Made by a program: the position numbers and the translations under genes
Part shown: piece after piece, positions 44,999-56,699 of the stretch
How the letters are laid out: the number at the start of each line of letters is the position of its first letter
Numbering within the stretch: position 1 is the stretch's first letter
NCBI RefSeq assembly: GCF_029962835.1
Contig: NC_080581.1
Span: 21,590,001 to 21,654,000, forward strand
Reading direction: 5' to 3'
DNA: 64,000 nt
From: Magnolia sinica
Lineage: Eukaryota > Streptophyta > Magnoliopsida > Magnoliales > Magnoliaceae
Notes under the pieces: generated by a model
Seen by the model: only the letters and a program-made list of their open reading frames with translations
What the model was told of the DNA's origin: nothing
Databases searched by the model: none

Positions 44999-47900
44999 AT
45001 GTATATGTTACCAGAGATGGCTTCCATGACACCATGCAAGAACTGGATGCGGGCAGGAAGGTTAACTATTGAATACATGGAAGGTGTTGTAACATTTCTA
45101 AAGTACGTGAAACAAAATTCAAATGGGGAAGACTGGCACATCTGTCCTTGTGCCAAGTGTTGTAATATGCGTGGGAAGATGACATTAGAAACCATTTCCG
45201 AACACTTGGTTTTTAATGGCATAGATCAAACGTACACGACGTGGTTTCTCCATGGGGAACAACGTCTTGAAACAGGTGCGAGTACATTTTTCAATAATCG
45301 TAATGATGAGGTGTTGCCCAGAATGGTCGATTTGGTGAATGATGCTTTCGGTCATTTTCAACCCATTGAGTTAGATGCATGTATGGATGAGGTTAATAAT
45401 GGAGATGATATTGACGCTCATGATGAATTAGGCGATGAGGCTCGGTATAGGAAGTTAATGGAGGATGCAAAACAACCCCTATATCCATCGTGTAAACCGG
45501 AGCATACAAAGTTGTCTGTGACAGTGGAGTTGCTGAGTATGAAGGCTAGGTTTTGTTGGTCAGACAATAGTTTTACAGAGTTATTAAACTTGCTCAAGAA
45601 AATTTTTCCCAATGAGAACTCTTTGCCAGATAGTACTTATAATGCAAAGAGGCTGATCAGTTCATTGGGTATGAAATATGAGACAATACATGCATGCCCT
45701 AACGATTGTATTTTGTACTGGAAGGACCATGTTGATAAGCAGTGTTGTCCAAAATGTGGAGCAAGCAGATGGAAATTTAATAGTGTTGTAAGGTCAACCG
45801 CCCCACATGTACCTCGTAAGGTGCTAAGGTACTTCCCATTAACGCCGAGGTTAAAAAGATTCTACACTATACCAGAGATTGCAGAGAATATGATATGGCA
45901 TTCAAAGTCGGCTCAAGATGATATTTACATGCGTCATCCAGCGGATTCATCTATGTGGAAGATTGTAGATGAAAAGTATGCTGATTTTGCTGCGGAGCCA
46001 CGTAACGTTCGTTTAGGACTTGCAACGGATGGATTCAATCCTTTTGGGAATATGAGCAATTCATATAGTTGCTGGTCTGTTATGATTGTTACGTATAATC
46101 TCCTGCCTCATTTATGCATGCGGAAGGAGTTTACCATGTTAACACTTTTGATCCTTGAAAAAAAAAGGTCCAGGACATGGCATCGACGTTTACTTGCAAC
46201 CGTTGATTGCAGAGTTGCTTGAATTGTGGGAAGGATCTGTGACATATGACTCGCACAGTAAGAATATGTTCACAATGAGGGCAATTTTACTATGGGCAAT
46301 ACATGATTTTCTAGCATATGGACATCTTTCTGGTTGTAGGACAGGAGGAAAGTACACATGCCCTATTTGTAGTGAGGAGACAGAATCGGTTTGGCTTGAA
46401 CATGGAAAGAAGTTTGCATATATGGGACATAGAAGATTCTTACCATCAGGTCATGACTTTAGGACTGATAGAGCCAGATTCAATGGGAAAGAGGAAAAAA
46501 GAAAGGCTCCGAAGCGTATGAAAGGTTCAGATGTACTACGTAAAATAAATAATATTGAAACCGTTTTCGGAAAGCAAGTGGGAAAGACTAAGAAAAAGTC
46601 TAAGAATGACCCGAACAACATTACTGCCTAGACAAAGAGATCAATCCTTTTTGATTTGCCATACTGGGAGCATTTGCCCATTCGTCACAATCTGGATGTG
46701 ATGCATGTTGAGAAAAATGTCACCAAGAACCTCATTGCAATAATCATGGATACAAAAGATAAGACTAAGGATGGTTTACAAGCCCGTCAGGATCTTCAGG
46801 CTATGAAGATAAGAAAGTCTATGTGGCCTGAAGAAAGAAACGGCAGGTTATTCTTACCCAAAGCTCCTTTCACGTTGTCCACATCTGAAAGAAACATGTT
46901 TTGTCTGACACTGAGCAATTTGAAAGTCCCAAGAGGATATTGTGCAAACTGGACACATCGTGTCAATTTAGAGGATTGTCAGCTAAAGGCCCTCAAGTCA
47001 CATGATTATCACATTGTGATGCAGCAATTGCTACCAGTTTTGTTGATGCACTCATTTTTAGGAAAGAAGAAGACATTGCGCACTGCCATTTGTGAAATGT
47101 TAAGATTCTTCAACGTCATATGTTCAAAAGTTATTAATCGTGAACAGCTTCAAAATATGAAAAAAAAAAATAGTGGAAACATTATGTGTATTCGAAGAAT
47201 ATTTTCCCCCATCTTTTTTTATTCCTATGACACACCTAGTGGTGCACTTAGCAGAGGAAGCACAGCTTTGTGGACCTATTAGATATCGGTGGATGTATTC
47301 TTTTGAGAGGTAATATTAATTATCAGAATTTATCAACTTTCTTTTTCCATTTTTTTTTAAAAAATTATATCCATATCTGATTTTAATGTGTATAGGATGA
47401 TGAGAACATACAAAAAGTATGTGACGAATCAAACTTATTCAGAGGGTTGTATTGTTGAACGCTACATACTGGAAGAGTCCATGATGTACTGCATGGACTA
47501 CATGCCTGATAAGATGTTAGGAAGCCATAAGAGAGTGAAAAAGATATTCTATGATGAGGGTGATGATAATGCCGATAATTTCCAAATCGATAAAAAAGGA
47601 AAAAGTTATCTTCTTACTAATGTGCAATATCAACAAGCACGCAGATGGGTATTACAACATCACGCTGAAAATACTCAATAGCTGGGGTAAGTTGACAAAA
47701 GTCTATGTTTCTATCCTTAATGTTTTTAAATTGTACCATGTAAAGTAAAAAGTTTAATTCATATATTATATTATATGTGAATTGTAGGAAGTACAATGAG
47801 TACATTCATGGCTAAACACGTAAGGGACAAAACAGGAGGGGCAATCCGTCGGTACAAAAACAAGTAGACTACAATGCTTGGTTAAGGGAACAATTAGAGA

Positions 47901-48360
47901 ATGAAGAAATGTCACAATTGAAGAGAATCGCTACTGGTCCTAGCTATGATGCCACATCATACAGTACATACTCAATAAATGGGTATGTTTTTTGTACATC
48001 AGACTCTGGAAAAAACTTGACAACACAAAACAACGGAGTCTCTATGAAAGCCTTAACTATGTTCAGGGTGAGTGTCAGGGATAAGAACTTGGTAGAACAG
48101 GAAGCCACCTACTATGGTATCATTAGACAAATTCTTGAATTAAACTACTTCACCTTTAAGATAACATTGTTCTACTGTGATTGGGTGCATATTGAAGATA
48201 CTTCAAATGGATGTTATGTAGATCCTGAAACAAATCTGATATTTGTTAACCTAGGAAGGTTTAGAAGGAATATCAAGGAAGAGGATGAGCCATTTATACA
48301 TGCATCTTAGGCGGCTCAAGTCTTCTATTGCAAGGATCCGACAAGAGATGACTGACATGT
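44999..48360 (+). pseudogene. TNPD-like transposase gene of CACTA-A (frameshifted)
   Basis: The main transposase. 44999-46120: N-terminal Transpos_assoc-like domain (CKNWMRAGRLTIEYMEGVVT, ICPCAKCCNMRG) and the start of the Transposase_21 domain (FYTIPEIAENMIWHSKS, LGLATDGFNPFG with the catalytic Asp, NSYSCWSVMIVTYNLLPHLC). An A-run near 46158 shifts the frame; it resumes as KKGPGHGIDVYLQPLIAELL, then GKYTCPICSEETES. A TAG at 46629 separates this from LFDLPYWEHLPIRHNLDVMH. A second A-run near 47161 shifts again into LVVHLAEEAQLCGPIRYRWM (DUF4218 region). Likely introns: 47312-47394 and about 47692-47787. The tail 47909-48360 encodes the DUF4216 region (ITLFYCDWVHIEDTSNGCYV). In an intact element it cuts at the CACTA ends. 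At least three lesions make this copy defective. Confidence 0.9.
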
Positions 48361-48737
48361 TGTATTAGATGTTCCAAAGTGACTAACAAAAGATGCATAT
48401 GCATTTGAGGATCCACTAGTGTTTGAGGCCAAGTTGACTGTAGGTTCCTCGAGCCCTTCCTTAATAGATGATCTGTATGACCCAACTGGTGAAGATATAC
48501 AAGAAGGGTAATATGTAGAAATTGTATCAAGTAACCCACGTATTCAGAAGCAAAAAAGAAACTGATCAAGTTTCATATCAGGTTGAAATAAATTTAACTA
48601 CTTTTACTATATTAGATTATTTTTCTTTTCATTTTTTCTAAATTCAGTAAAAACTTATGCATGTGATAGTGTCATCTCTTTATTATGTATAGCAACATAT
48701 TAAATTACTAATAATCTTAATTTTTTTTTTAGGAATT

Positions 48738-50334
48738 ATGTCGTATGTAGGGCCTTCTAGTTCTGTCCCAGGAAGCACCACAAAGATAAAAGTTTCAATT
48801 AGTCCAATTGGAGAGATTACTGGAGATAACAAAAATCAATTCACCCCATTTCTAGGAAATGTGTTCAGGACTCATTGTCCAATTGTTTACAAAGACTGGC
48901 GGCTTGTGCCAGATACCATCAAGGATAATGTTTGGTCAACTGTTTTGGTAAGCATTTAAATACATGAGTTTTACTTTCTAATGTTTATAATATAATTGTT
49001 GTTGACTAATTGCCCTATTTAATGAAATATGTAGGCCAAATATGATGTTGACGATAGTGATAGCTGTAAAACTGCCATAATTAAGCGTGCTAATGATATG
49101 CGGAAGGACTGGAAGAACTGATTACGAGGAACTGTCCTGGATATGTATGATAATGATGGAGACAGGAAAAAAAATTGCCCTAATGGCATAAAGCTAGAAG
49201 ATTGGGTCAAATTCGTTGATTACGAATCTACAGAAGAGGTAAAGTCTCGTCGTGGAAAGGGAAAGGAATCCAAAAGTGAAATGAAGTTCCCTCACACGAC
49301 TGGGCGACGGGGATCTGCTAGGACAACAGAGTTGATTGTAAGTTTTTAATATAACTTTAATTTCTTTTAATCTAATTTAAGAATACAGAATAATTAACAT
49401 GATTTCTCATTGTAAATTATAGCAACAAAAAAATTTCAGATACTCAAATCACAAGAACTGAATTGTTTCTGGCAACTCATACTAGATCCGATGGGTCTCT
49501 CCCGTCACAGGAGCTAAGCATCACAACGGAAAAAATAAAAGAACCTGGCTTGTATACATAATGATTTAAATCACAACCCGGTTGCACAAGTTTTTCATTC
49601 ATTCTCTTCACTTTGACATACTTAGCTTTCTGAACATTTTTTGTTACTAATATACATGCATTACTAATAATGGTTGATTATCATTTAGGTTTGTGGTCTT
49701 GATAAAAGAGGACGTGTAAGGGGGTTGGGTCATATTGCAAAAACTACCATTATTACTTCAACCCCTTACATTAATGAAATTAGAGAAGGAAAGGGCGAAA
49801 TTGCTGAGGTTAAAGCATCGATGATTGTATTAAAAGAGCAAATGAAAAACAAGATCAACGAGTGCAAGGACATGATATTGACCATTGGAGAATATTTGCT
49901 TGAAGTTCAGAATCAAATAAATACTCCAGTTCAACCAATGCAATGCTCTCCAGGCACTGCTGGTTCTCAGGTATTTTAACAATAAAAGAATAATGTACAG
50001 TTACTATTTTATCCATGAAAATAATAAAAATTATTTCTTGTAGGCATTTTTTCGATCTGGCAATACCTCAAGTCATCGTGATGAGTCAGCTCCACCTCCA
50101 CCTCCACTTCTACGGGTGGAATAAATCTGTCATTTGATAGATATTTGTAGTCGAGTTGTTGCACGTGGGCGTCTGATTAGAGATAATGTAGGCATCCCTC
50201 CAGATTGCATCAAAGTTATATTGGATGTTGTTAAAGTTCCCAGTGCGAATGTGTTTGGTGACATTGAGAAGACGTTAGCCGATTGTGACGTGGGTGATGT
50301 TCTCGTTTGGCCTAGAGTGCTGATGAAAACATAG
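48738..50334 (+). pseudogene. TNPA-like gene of CACTA-A (Transposase_24 type)
   Basis: Multi-exon second gene. Exon A 48738-48947: MSYVGPSSSVPGSTTKIKVS and TPFLGNVFRTHCPIVYKDWR, donor GTAAGC. Exon B from 49035: AKYDVDDSDSCKTAIIKRAN with a TGA at 49120, later NCPNGIKLEDWVKFVDYEST and FPHTTGRRGSARTTEL, the Ptta/En-Spm plant transposase pattern. Exon C from about 49689: VCGLDKRGRVRGLGHIAKTT and a coiled-coil-like acidic/basic helix. Exon D from 50044: a proline run (PPPPPL), then VARGRLIRDNVGIPPDCIKV ending VWPRVLMKT at 50334. TNPA-type proteins bind the subterminal arrays and bring the element ends together. One visible stop, so probably inactive, but better kept than the transposase. Confidence 0.8.
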
Positions 50335-52647
50335 ATATTAAAGGAGTTTACTTAAAACTTTTCCTAAGTCAAGAACATATTTTTGTAATTTGGTCAGGAC
50401 ATATGGATTGTGTTTGAGGTTATTTTGGATATTATTTGACTAAATCTTTATCTTGAATTATTTAGTAGTTTTGCTTGACTAATCTAGTGATTTGTTTTAA
50501 CTTTTCATCTTCTTATGCGTGACAAAAGGTACACATATTTCTATTATGATTTATTTTAATTTTTTCTTTGCTTATGCGTAAAATGTTCTGATTTAAATAT
50601 TAAGAACTACGTAGTGGCTTGATCCCAATCTTCCAAACATTGGGTACGTAGGCAGCTGTTCATACTAGACCGTATCGATGCAGCCACAAATTTTTTTCCC
50701 CTTCTCATAGTATGGATGCATTTTCATCAGGACTACTTGGCAATAAGAGCGAGGTGGATGTAAGTTCTCGAAACCTTTAATTAATCTCAAATCATTTATA
50801 TCTTTATCGCTTCATTTATATGCTGTCGTTAGGGTCAACTTGTAACTCCTCAAAACCCGCTCTGCCGTAAGACATTATGGTGTATAACGGTTCCCAGTAG
50901 GTTAAGTTGCAAATTATTATTAAGAGTTGGTTGGATATATTTTATTTTTTGTAATTGTTGTTAATAGTTTGATGGATGATGAATGTATTTGTAAATGTAA
51001 ATGAAAAAATAAAAACTTATTATATATATATATATATATATATGTGTTATCAATGGAGGATGCCTTGTTTAGGGGGACATGAAATTTTGTAGCTTATGGT
51101 ATGGTGCCCCAATATTGGTTGTATGTTACTAGTATGTAGTAGATAATACTAGGATTAATAGTAAACATTTTGTTTTGAGTGGAAGACCGAGTAAAAGAAC
51201 TTGGAAGATGTACTTTTTATGCCTTTCAGCTTCAAACTGGATACCTTTTGGATAAACCAAACATCCATTCACCACTAGTTTTCCAACTTCAGATTCATAC
51301 TTTGGAATTCAGATTTAACAAATACCAACCTGGCATGTTTTGGTAGGAAATGAATAGATAGTTTAATGTTTATTTTTTCTTCTTTTAATGCGATTTGTGT
51401 GATGGACGGTTGCAAGTGTTCGGTTTATGTGATTGAATTTTCTATTTTTTTCCTTATTTTTTCATTTCAAAGTTATCTGGGATTTTTTTAGTCTAATATC
51501 ATCCCTTGCACTTACAGTAAGCACTTCTGTGGGCATTTTCAAGTTTTGTATCTTTTATAGCATACATGGCTGACTCTAATGGTGATGGTTATGGCAAAAC
51601 TGAAGATGTTAATGCAATTGACAATCATGGTTTTTTTTTTCCCCAACTTGACAGTCATTGAAATCAACTGATTCAGGTGAGATTTTACAAGGACATTGGT
51701 AATGAACTGCACATGCATTGGATTCTTTTCTTTAGTTTGATCTCCAAATTCTTGTATTTTACTATTAACAGTATTTGTTTTAGTTGCAATGCATGTTTGG
51801 GGATCTATTTATCTTTTCTTCTTTTCCATTACACCAAGAGCTCTTCCTTAGCTCTGGAATTGTTTGCCTCTCTATTTATTCATTGGTTGCTAGGATCTTT
51901 GGCATGAATCTCTCATATACATGGAATCTAAACCATGGATATCTATTTAAATGGGTACATTTTCTCCTTTTTTTTTCCCCTTTCAAATAGACAATATGTG
52001 CTTGACCAAACACATGATATTTTCGTATACAAATCAAGTTTCTTCATGTGGTCCCAAACAGTCAACATGCATGTGGGACCAGCCTGAATTATGGGCCAGG
52101 GCATCTATACATATAGGGTTCATCTGATGCATGGATTGTGCTGATTTTTGCACAAGGTGCTCCTCATGGTAGGCCCACCTTTTGGACAAGTTGGATGTTG
52201 CATGCACGACAGGTTAGAAGTTGTCCACTGGCTGGACAATAACCTACGGTCCAACTTAGCTGAACTTGATGCATTATCCCTGCTCACAAAAGAGTTCGAA
52301 TTGTTGGGAAATAGGAATTTCCTAGTTCCTACACTTTCCTTTGGTCATGTCGTTAGACACTAGTGCATTAAATGCAGATTGCCTTGCACTATTGTGTATT
52401 GATTCCAACATCTAAAGATCCTTTCAAACTGTATTGTGCTCTCCCAGTGAATGCTATGAAGTTAAGAAATGCTCTTACCTAAACCTCTAATGGCTAGGAT
52501 GAATTCTAATCTTTTATTTTGTTAATTGGTTTCAGTTGATTAAACTCTTCACATTTCATGGATTTGAGCTGGTTATTTGTAATATATGAAGGGTTGACTA
52601 AACTATTCTTTTCTTGGATTGAATCTGGTTGTTTGTAATATATGTAG
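50335..52647. other. 3' non-coding part of CACTA-A
   Basis: Contains a (TA)n run at about 51020-51043 and AT-rich DNA; short open frames have no recognised domain. GTGGTCCCAAACAGTCAACA and GTAGGCCCACC near 52045-52180 are further remnants of the GGCCCACC repeat type. Confidence 0.5.
51020..51043. repeat. (TA)n microsatellite
   Basis: About 11 TA units in the 3' non-coding part of CACTA-A. Confidence 0.85.
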
Positions 52648-52730
52648 GAAGGGCTCAAAAGAAGGTTGAACAAGAGAAGATACTAAGTAGCCAATTCAAG
52701 ACAAGGCATAGCCAACAGTTGAAGTTCCGG
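52648..52730 (+). pseudogene. Exon-like block, gene not recognised
   Basis: A TATGTAG acceptor and GTAATT donor frame an 83-bp open block encoding RAQKKVEQEKILSSQFKTRH followed by SQQLKFR, a charged helix. It lies inside CACTA-A just before the right subterminal array and may be another captured exon. I cannot name the parent. Confidence 0.3.
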
Positions 52731-52964
52731 GTAATTTCTTTTGTACGGGTCCTAGTTTAAGAGGGGGAAATGTTTAGTTAGTAGGGTAAGTCAATTTTTG
52801 TTGAAGTGGGCCACTTGGGTCATTTCCTCTTTTATTGAATTGGGTTGTTACCAATTTTGTGAATAGGATTCTTATCAAACAGTAGTGTGAATTATTTTTT
52901 GAATGACTATCAGGTGCAAGATTAAAAAATAAAAAATAATAATTTATCAATATTGTGTTTTATT

Positions 52965-53478
52965 TACAGATATTTTAGCGACGGACCAAATCCGTCGCTA
53001 ATTTGTGAACATTAACAACCAACGACGGATTTGAGGTTCGTCGCTTACTCATATAAGCGACGGACCTTATTCGTCGCTAATTTCCGACCGTTGAACATCA
53101 ACGACGGATTTGAGGTCCGTCGCTTATTCATATTAGCGACGGATCTTATCCGTCGCTAATTTCTGATCGTTGAAAATCAACGACGGATTTGAGGTCCGTC
53201 GCTTACTCATATTAGCGACGGATCTTATCCATCGCTAATATTTTTAGTAACGACTGATTTTTTGAATTTTACCGACGGATTTTTTATTTTTTACGACGAA
53301 TCTTATCCGTCGCTATGAAACGATGGACGTTATCTGTCGCAGATTAAACGACGGATTTTATCCGTCGAAAAAAAATGACCCAGTAAACAGTGACGGACCC
53401 AGCGACAGTCGAAATTCGTCGTTTATTTGGTTTTACGACGGATTTGGTCCGTCGCAAATTGGCAATTTTGGCATAGTA
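52965..53478 (+). repeat. Right subterminal array and terminus of CACTA-A
   Basis: Alternating GCGACGGACC/GGTCCGTCGC and TTAGCGACGGATCTTATCC units, about 60 bp per higher-order repeat between 52975 and 53230 (three near-identical copies of AACGACGGATTTGAGGTCCG), then more diverged units and the terminal AAATTGGCAATTTTGGCATAGTA. Confidence 0.9.
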
Positions 53479-54508
53479 CCAATTCTTCTTTCTAATTAGA
53501 TTGAAATGCAAAAACAAAATCAAATAAGAAAAGCTAACAAAAGAGACTTTTAAAGAGGCACAATGTAGCTTAAAATGAACACAAACTTATCTCAAAGTGA
53601 TGCCTTAATTTTTCTTGAATTAGATTATCAAACTCTGAAATTTGTGCTGTATTTATAATTACAGAAATCGCATCTATGACTGGTCCTGTGGACACTGACT
53701 AGTCGTAGGTCGAACAAATTTTTGAATTTTTGAGCACGATTGGATAAAACCATTCCACGACTGGTCGTAGGCCTTACACAACCGGTCGTGACCATCCTAC
53801 GACTGGTCGTGAGGCACTAGGTTTGTTTGCTTTAGTTTAAGTCGTAGATCCAGGATTGGTCGTAGGACAAGTCATGCACTATTCACACAACTGGTCGAAA
53901 AGAGTCTAGGACTGGTTATAGCACAACAAAAAAATACCGAAAATTTGTAACAAACTTAGGACTGGTCTTGAAATTTCTTGGACTGGTCAAGGTAGCTCTA
54001 GGACTAGTCGAACAAGGTCCAGGACTAGTCTTAGAACAGACCAAACATCTATAAAATGATTCGATTTGAATTATGCATATAAAATAACCTACCCTAAGGT
54101 CAATCTAAGGTCATACATACCTTAAATGTGAAGTATAGACATTGAAACTTCATTTCTTCAGATGATGATTAACCTTTGAAGATTATGAAACTTTGAGATC
54201 TTTACAAGATGTAGCTTGAACTTGAGATTTTCTAAAGCTTGAATTATACTTCATCTTGTACTTTATATTGAGTTGTACTTGAGTCTTGAACAAGAACTTG
54301 CCTTTCGGTGTAGCTCTTGGAAGGCTCTGAACTTTGAAGCTTACAATACATGACCTTACATTTCTTGAAGTAGATCACCTTTCCTAACTTGAAACATTGT
54401 GACGCAGTGTCTTGAACATATGAATCAACATGCTACACAAGACACAGATTATGTTTTTGGCACCACAAAATTTGACAACTAAAGGAGCAGGAAACCATAG
54501 CACTTACA
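53479..54508 (-). repeat. Left (3') LTR of Copia-1, second part
   Basis: Resumes with CCAATTCTTCTTTC, matching 62370 onward of the right LTR, and ends CCATAGCACTTACA at 54508. Parts one and two together give about 1,908 bp, against 1,913 bp for the right LTR. It holds the GACTGGTCG palindrome cluster (about 53690-54030). Confidence 0.93.
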
Positions 54509-54521
54509 ATCTCCCCCTTTG
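54509..54521 (-). other. Polypurine tract of Copia-1
   Basis: The minus strand reads CAAAGGGGGAGAT directly before the LTR start TGTAAGTGC, the standard Copia arrangement. Confidence 0.9.
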
Positions 54522-55044
54522 TCAAATTTGTGACAAAACACACTCCAAAAAAATAAGAGAAGCAAAACATGCTCAATAAAGAATCATGCACCAGTTATAT
54601 AAGAAAACCAGTTATAGCCTGGTTAAAGAATCATGCACTAGTTATTATCAACTAGCATACATCATTATGAACTAGGCAAAACAAGTCAAAATCCTTACTT
54701 ATTTACTCCCCTTGAGTAGTATACATATATATCCATAAAAATTAATGCTACTACCCCACAATCCATATCCATTCCAATCAATCCAAACTACTTGAAATCT
54801 TCTCCCCCTTTTTGTCACAATATGATAAAGGAAGCAAATAAGAAATGGAAAAGAATGATTGACAAGAGAGTAATAAAGGAAATAACTAGGCAAGATATGA
54901 GAAAAATATAATCAAATGCAAAGTTCACATCTCATTACCCAACATAAACAAAAGTTAGTTTCACAAACTAAAGTAAAATCAAAGTTCACACACCAATAAA
55001 AGTAAAATAGTATTAGAGTTAATACAGACCAAAGGATAAAATAC

Positions 55045-56217
55045 TTAATCAGATCCTGAAGAAGGAGCAAGTATGGTAGGATCAAGTTGATGAAGGCCCT
55101 TGTTTAAGCACCTAAGATACTTGCGCATATATTTAAATTGTAAATCATGGGCAACAGTCATGTTCTCTACCTTATCCTCAAGTGCACGAAGACGAGCATC
55201 AAAATCAGATGGCTCATAGTCAGGATCATTTCCAGAGTCTGATTCAATTTCATCAAAAATGTCATCCATATTAATATCATCAAGAGGAAGATCATCAGCC
55301 TCATCCACATTCCCTGCTTCAGCTCCACCACCACCAACATCCACTTGGCCAGGATCCAATTCCAATTTCATCTTGTTTATATTAGAATTGTTAAAAATAA
55401 GATGATGGATAAGAGCCTCTCCAACAGGCATAACAACTAGCATGTGAGTAGCTACAATAGTCATAAGATAGGCAAATGGAATATCACTATGAGTTGGATG
55501 GAGATGAAACTGAATGATGGAATGACGGAATGATATATTAACGAAGGTAGACAGACATTTACACTAAAGATAACAGAATGCAAGACCCGAACCATAAAGG
55601 AAGTCAGTTCTGTTTTATTACCAGAATGCGGATATAGATTTGAAATAAAGATTTGGTGTAGAACCCTGTGTCTGGGTAACAAGTACTTTGAGGGGAGCGC
55701 ATTCCCCTTATGAGTCCATTGCACATCCATATTGCATAATGCTCTAGTGAACATGCGTTTTTCTGATTATGAGGGTTTCTCAACCGGAGTATGAATAGGA
55801 ATACCCTCGTCATTGACAGATATGTCCATAAGGACCGAAATTGGATGGCGGTCAACATCAAATGGACCTTCTCTAGCATCAATTTTAAACATTAAATTCT
55901 CAGACGAAAAATCAGAAATGCATGCAAACATGGCCTGAACAATAGATTAGTATGCAGGCCCACCCCATCCTACAGCTTGGAGAAGAGGAATGATACCAAA
56001 AGGAGCAATGTGGTCAAGATTAACAGGTCGTTCAACAATGACATTGCACATTCGCAAATCCCGTACATATGAAGGATCATCTTCGGGTGACCGAAGATGG
56101 CGCCAAGAGATAGGAGTTGATTTAGAAGATGATGGACCACATGAAGTTTTCTTTTTTACCTCTAGCATCCATTTGCAAGTAAGAGTACAAAGAATCAAGA
56201 GATTACAAAGGATGTAG
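55045..56217 (-). pseudogene. Additional ORF of Copia-1 between pol and 3' LTR
   Basis: On the minus (coding) strand of Copia-1, downstream of RNase H, two to three shifted frames encode a second protein. 56198-55760: SWRHLRSPEDDPSYVRDLRM, RPVNLDHIAPFGIIPLLQAV and GPFDVDRHPISVLMDISVND. 55754-55540: WTHKGNALPSKYLLPRHRVL and HSGNKTELTSFMVRVLH. 55464-55045: MTIVATHMLVVMPVGEALIH, an acidic DDINMDDIFDEIES stretch, and a terminal helix ARLRALEDKVENMTVAHDL. The middle resembles the plant 'putative transposon protein' domain often found in extra ORFs of retrotransposons, and position and acid/helix ends fit the extra (once called env-like) ORF of Sireviruses. Function unknown; a stop at about 55949 and shifts near 55760 and 55490 make it defective. 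Confidence 0.6.
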
Positions 56218-56454
56218 AGTGGGGTTTGACTAAAACAGATTTTTCAAAAGAAAATTCCAAAGTTGCAATGAATTACAAAATAAATAACTCCAAGAGTGAA
56301 AATGAAGTAATATTGACTAAAATCTACAAGAAAAATATAAATGATGCACTAACCTTGAAGATCTAGGAAGGTGGGTACGACTGGTCAAGCGTCAACTCAT
56401 TGGAGAGGAAATAGGAAATGAGGAAGATGAGTTTTTCCTAAATTTTAATAGGTC

Positions 56455-56545
56455 CACCACGCTACACGACTGGTCGTGGGTCGTCCTCGACCGGTCATGA
56501 CATGACTGGTCGAGCACGTCTACGATTGGCCGTGTACCGACTAAA
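56455..56545 (-). repeat. Internal copy of the GACTGGTCG palindrome cluster
   Basis: CACGACTGGTCGTGG, CTCGACCGGTCATGAC, ATGACTGGTCGAGC and ACGATTGGCCGTG lie within 90 bp between the additional ORF and pol of Copia-1. The same motif cluster lies in both LTRs. Confidence 0.75.
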
Positions 56546-56699
56546 ATATGCAATTTTCATATAAATTTAAAATTTAAACCAATAAATTATCAAATATATA
56601 TACATTATGATTCAAGCATGTATGAATATTTAATTTAGATTACACATACCAAGATCAAATTTTAATTTATTAAACCTGCTTTTGTCAAGCGGCGTAGTA

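Larger units (their letters stand above)
38441..53478 (+). mobile_element. CACTA-A: 15-kb autonomous-type CACTA transposon
   Basis: The left end CACTACGCCAAAATGGCCAA at 38441 and the reverse complement of the right end (TACTATGCCAAAATTGCCAA) pair over about 29 bp with three mismatches. Flanks are GCA (left) and CCA (right), a 3-bp duplication with one substitution; the sister LTR reads CCCA at the uninterrupted site. Inside are subterminal GCGACGG/CCGTCGC arrays, an AT-rich block, foldback elements, captured gene fragments, a TNPD-like transposase and a TNPA-like gene. The right terminus is mutated from TAGTG to TAGTA and the transposase is frameshifted, so it is now probably immobile by itself. 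Confidence 0.93.

Noticed and set aside
52965..53478. Regularly spaced repeats that could suggest a CRISPR array
   Set aside because: Units alternate in orientation, have no unique spacers of constant length, and sit at the ends of a CACTA transposon in plant DNA.
55045..56217. Host gene or viral envelope gene
   Set aside because: It lies between pol and the LTR on the coding strand of Copia-1 and has no signal peptide or membrane segment; an extra retrotransposon ORF is the simpler explanation.
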